Assembly (NCBI RefSeq): GCF_000069225.1
Contig: NC_010407.1
Coordinates: 1,612,001 to 1,676,000, forward strand
Length of the DNA stretch: 64,000 nt
Origin: Clavibacter sepedonicus
GTDB taxonomy: Bacteria > Actinomycetota > Actinomycetes > Actinomycetales > Microbacteriaceae
Direction: 5' to 3'
A program made the position numbers and the translations under genes. Within the stretch, counting starts at the first letter, position 1; each line of letters starts with the position of its first letter. Below, one piece after another: positions 61,337-64,000 of the stretch. The notes under the pieces are model-generated. The model worked only from the letters and a program-made list of their open reading frames with translations. It made no database searches and was not told the DNA's origin.

Positions 61337-62635
61337 TCAGGAGTTCGACTCGCGTCGGATGATGAACATCAGGAGCCGGAAGAACAGCACGACAGCCTGG
61401 ACGGCGTAGGACGCCGCGAGCCCCAGCGCGGCCCCCACGGCACCCATCGTCAGGGCGCCCAGCGCCACGCCCAGGAGGCAGGCGATCGTGCTGACCACCG
61501 CGGTGCCGGCGACGAAGTGCTTGCGTCCGACGGCGAGCAGCAGGGTCGAGAGCAGGCTGGCCGCGGACGCGAATACGAGGCCGACACAGGTGATCTGCAG
61601 GGCCACGATGGCACCGCTGTACTCAGGGCCGAGGAACACGGGGACGGCCCAAGGGACGACGACCGCCCCACCGCCGTACAGCAGGGCGAAGCCGGCCGTG
61701 GCCGCGACGACTAGCTTGAGGAGTCCGCCGATGTTCGACGAGTCGCGCTTGGATGCGGCCGGCAGCAAGATCGTCGCGAGCGAGTTGGGCAGGATCCGCA
61801 GGGGGTTGGTGAGACGAGCGGACGCCGCGTAGAAGCCGGCCTGTGCCTGCCCCGCCACGATGCTGGTGATCGCGACGTCGAGGTTGCGCGCCTGGCTGGC
61901 CACCGAGTCAATCCAGTACGGATACGACATCCGGACCAGTGCGCGGACCGTGGCCGGGGTCCCGGGCACGAGCCGCTTCGCGACGAACACGTGCGCGAAC
62001 AGCCAGGAGAGCAAGGCGCCCACAGCGAAGCCGACTGCCAGTGCGAGCACCGGCTCCATCGGTGAGAAGCGCGTGAGCAAGACGAAGATCACGAGGCTAC
62101 CCAAGCGGCGCAGTACTAGGTTCGTGACATTGATCCAGGAGTCGCCGTCGGCCAACACGACCCCGAGCCAAGCGTCGGCGTTGCGCTCCGCCGCCGCCCA
62201 CACCGCGAACGGGAGCAGCAGCCAGTAGTCCGGGTCCACGGTCATGGCGAGCAGGATGCCCATCACGAGGAGTAAGAGCGACATCGCGAGCGAAAGCACG
62301 TTGTTGAGCTTGAGCGCCCTGGTGACGATCCCGTCGCGGGCGTCGCGGGCGCGCTCGCGCACGATGAGACTGGGGAGGCCCAGATCGAGGAGGGTCTGCG
62401 GGATGGTGATCACGCCGTAGGCCGCCGAGAAGAAACCGAACTCGGCGGGCGAGACCTCCCGCACGAGGAGGAGCATCGTCGCGGCTTGGATCAGCGCCGC
62501 GAGGATCTTGCCGCCGGACACCCACGCGAACTGCAAGCCGATGCGGTCCCGCCGACCGCCTCCGGGGGGCGGGGCGGCTCCCTCGTCGCCGGCGATGTGC
62601 GGGCCCCTGTCCTCGATCGTCTCGCTCCCGCTCAA
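61337..62635 (-). CDS. polysaccharide flippase (Wzx/MOP family)
   Basis: 432-aa membrane protein with about twelve helices of the polysaccharide-transporter MOP family. After a Pro/Gly-rich cytosolic tail comes WVSGGKILAALIQAATMLLL; VREVSPAEFGFFSAAYGVIT and TLLDLGLPSLIVRERARDAR are characteristic, as is SVASQARNLDVAITSIVAGQ near residue 245. It should flip lipid-linked EPS repeats across the membrane. ATG 62635 overlaps the sugar-transferase stop by four bases. Confidence 0.88.
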   Translation of the reverse strand: MSGSETIEDRGPHIAGDEGAAPPPGGGRRDRIGLQFAWVSGGKILAALIQAATMLLLVREVSPAEFGFFSAAYGVITIPQTLLDLGLPSLIVRERARDARDGIVTRALKLNNVLSLAMSLLLLVMGILLAMTVDPDYWLLLPFAVWAAAERNADAWLGVVLADGDSWINVTNLVLRRLGSLVIFVLLTRFSPMEPVLALAVGFAVGALLSWLFAHVFVAKRLVPGTPATVRALVRMSYPYWIDSVASQARNLDVAITSIVAGQAQAGFYAASARLTNPLRILPNSLATILLPAASKRDSSNIGGLLKLVVAATAGFALLYGGGAVVVPWAVPVFLGPEYSGAIVALQITCVGLVFASAASLLSTLLLAVGRKHFVAGTAVVSTIACLLGVALGALTMGAVGAALGLAASYAVQAVVLFFRLLMFIIRRESNS

Positions 62636-64000
62636 TACGCCCCCTCACGCTGCAGCACAGCCCGCGCCGTCTTCCACAGGATGACGAGATCCCCGACGAT
62701 CGACCAGTTCTCCACGTAGTAGAGGTCGAGCCGCACGCTGTCCTCCCACGACAGGTTCGACCGGCCGCTCACCTGCCAGAGCCCCGTGATGCCCGGCTTC
62801 ACGAGGAATCGACGGTGCACCTTCGTCTCGTAGGCCTCCACCTCGCGGGCGAGCGGCGGGCGCGGGCCCACGAGCGACATGCTGCCGTTGAGGACGTTCA
62901 CGAGCTGCATCAGCTCGTCGAGGCTGTAGCGGCGGAGGAAGCGCCCGATCGGGGTGACCCGCGGGTCGTCCTTCATCTTGAAGAGCACCGAGTTGCCCGC
63001 GTCGCGCGACTGCTTCTCGAGCTCGAGCAGACGGGCTTCCGCGTCCGTGACCATCGTGCGGAACTTCAGCATCTGGAACGGGCGACCGTTGATCCCGACC
63101 CGCTCCTGCCGGAAGAGCACGGGCCCCGGCGTGCTGAGCCGGATGGTGATGGCGATGGCGAGGAACAGGGGGGAGGCGACGACGAGGATCAGCGTGCTCG
63201 CCACGATGTCGAACGCCCGCTTCGCGAAGAGCTTGGTGCCCTCGTAGCGGGGGGTCTCCACGTGGATGAGGGGCAGGCCCGCGACCGGGCGGGTGTGGAT
63301 GCGGGGACCGCCGATGTCGGTGAGGCTCGGTGCCACCACCAGGTGCTGGCGTCCGGGTTCCAGCGACCAGCTGAGCTCGCGGATCCGCTCCGGGGACAGC
63401 TCGTCGTTGCTGGCGATGACGATGGTGTCGGCGTCGACCGCGCGCATGGCGGCCTGCAGGTCGTCGAGCTTGCCGAGCACGGGGATCCCGGTGCCGGGCA
63501 GCGTGGCCGCGATGACGCCCGAGGGGATGCACGCCCCGACCACGTGGTAGCCGGCGTAGGGCTGGCGGGCGAGCTCGCGGGCAAGGAAGCCCGTGGACGC
63601 CTCGGATCCGATCAGCAGCACGCGGGACGAGTAGCGGCCCTTGGCGCGCTGCACGTTCAGCCACTGCCGCCACATCCAGCGGCTGAGCACGAGCGTCACG
63701 AGTCCGAGCGGCAGCGCGATGATGATGTAGCCGCGCGCGAAGTCGATGCGGCCGAGGAAGGCCACGATGGCCAGCAGCCCGAACAGCCGCACGGTGGCGT
63801 CGAGGATCAGCCGGTACTCCTGCGGCCCCGTGCCCAGCACGCGGTAGCCGCGGGTGCCGTACAGCCCGAGCGCGACCATCCAGCTCGCGATGATCACGAG
63901 CGAGATGAGCGAGTAGCTCACGGCGACGCCCTCGTAGTCGCCGTTGAAGGCGACGTCGGAGGTCTCGAAGCCGAACCACGCGATCTGGACGCCGAAGACG
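62632..64000 (-). CDS. polyprenyl-phosphate sugar transferase (WbaP/CpsE-like), 5' end cut by the window
   Basis: Initiating exopolysaccharide glycosylphosphotransferase; at least 455 residues lie in the window and the frame is open to its edge (…IAWFGFETSDVAFNGDYEG before VSYSLISL), so the true start is outside. Several N-terminal helices (LISLVIIASWMVALGLYG), a CoA-binding-like middle (SSRVLLIGSEASTGFLAREL), then the catalytic domain: KRAFDIVASTLILVVASPLF, RQERVGINGRPFQMLKFRTM, GRFLRRYSLDELMQLVNVLN, GSMSLVGPRPPLAREVEAYE and KPGITGLWQVSGRSNLSWED. It starts the repeat unit on undecaprenyl phosphate. Confidence 0.93.
   Translation of the reverse strand, partial: VFGVQIAWFGFETSDVAFNGDYEGVAVSYSLISLVIIASWMVALGLYGTRGYRVLGTGPQEYRLILDATVRLFGLLAIVAFLGRIDFARGYIIIALPLGLVTLVLSRWMWRQWLNVQRAKGRYSSRVLLIGSEASTGFLARELARQPYAGYHVVGACIPSGVIAATLPGTGIPVLGKLDDLQAAMRAVDADTIVIASNDELSPERIRELSWSLEPGRQHLVVAPSLTDIGGPRIHTRPVAGLPLIHVETPRYEGTKLFAKRAFDIVASTLILVVASPLFLAIAITIRLSTPGPVLFRQERVGINGRPFQMLKFRTMVTDAEARLLELEKQSRDAGNSVLFKMKDDPRVTPIGRFLRRYSLDELMQLVNVLNGSMSLVGPRPPLAREVEAYETKVHRRFLVKPGITGLWQVSGRSNLSWEDSVRLDLYYVENWSIVGDLVILWKTARAVLQREGAY

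Overview
The window is high-GC actinobacterial DNA with the gene content of a Microbacteriaceae genome, most likely Clavibacter. Evidence: very GC-rich codon use, many GTG/TTG starts, 4-nt ATGA/GTGA gene overlaps, leaderless promoters, actinobacterial gene sets (SCO4848-like protein, EttA, ammonia-type NadE, oligoribonuclease) and two copies of a 1,070-bp IS481-family element like those abundant in Clavibacter sepedonicus. The species call is from memory, not a search.

Layout. 1-2,218: glgX, split by a one-base frameshift. 2,426-6,561: GerW-like gene, a TPP riboswitch and a ykoE-ykoD-ykoC ECF transporter for a thiamine precursor, then a kinase-like gene. 6,571-17,330: housekeeping genes (metallopeptidase, tRNA-His, orn, a frameshifted thioredoxin-like gene, tRNA-Arg, nadE, msrA, MarR, ettA, two thioesterases). 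17,331-18,400: IS copy 1. 18,535-25,332: SOUL protein, YbaK, DsbA/FrnE, dusB, dgt, dnaG. 25,531-34,272: oligopeptide-type ABC transporter with a 2-hydroxyacid dehydrogenase and a beta-propeller lactonase.

34,752-44,713 is the most interesting part. A Zur-like palindrome precedes a 62-residue precursor peptide carrying two identical 24-residue units. It is followed by a leader-binding/E1-like protein, an S15/CocE hydrolase, two YcaO cyclodehydratases that both end in PxPxP, a FecCD/BtuCDF-type importer and an MFS exporter, nearly all translationally coupled. Read together, this is an azoline-type RiPP pathway with the export/import pair expected of a metallophore. The proposed zinc control and metallophore role are inference.

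44,714-45,783: IS copy 2, then tRNA-Asn, def, a DMT permease, a GT4 glycosyltransferase, a CAT-anticodon tRNA and an OafA-type acyltransferase. 51,599-64,000: exopolysaccharide locus with GDP-fucose synthesis (gmd, fcl), four glycosyltransferases or related transferases, an O-acetyltransferase, Wzy-like polymerase, pyruvyltransferase, Wzx-like flippase and a polyprenyl-phosphate sugar transferase that runs off the window end.
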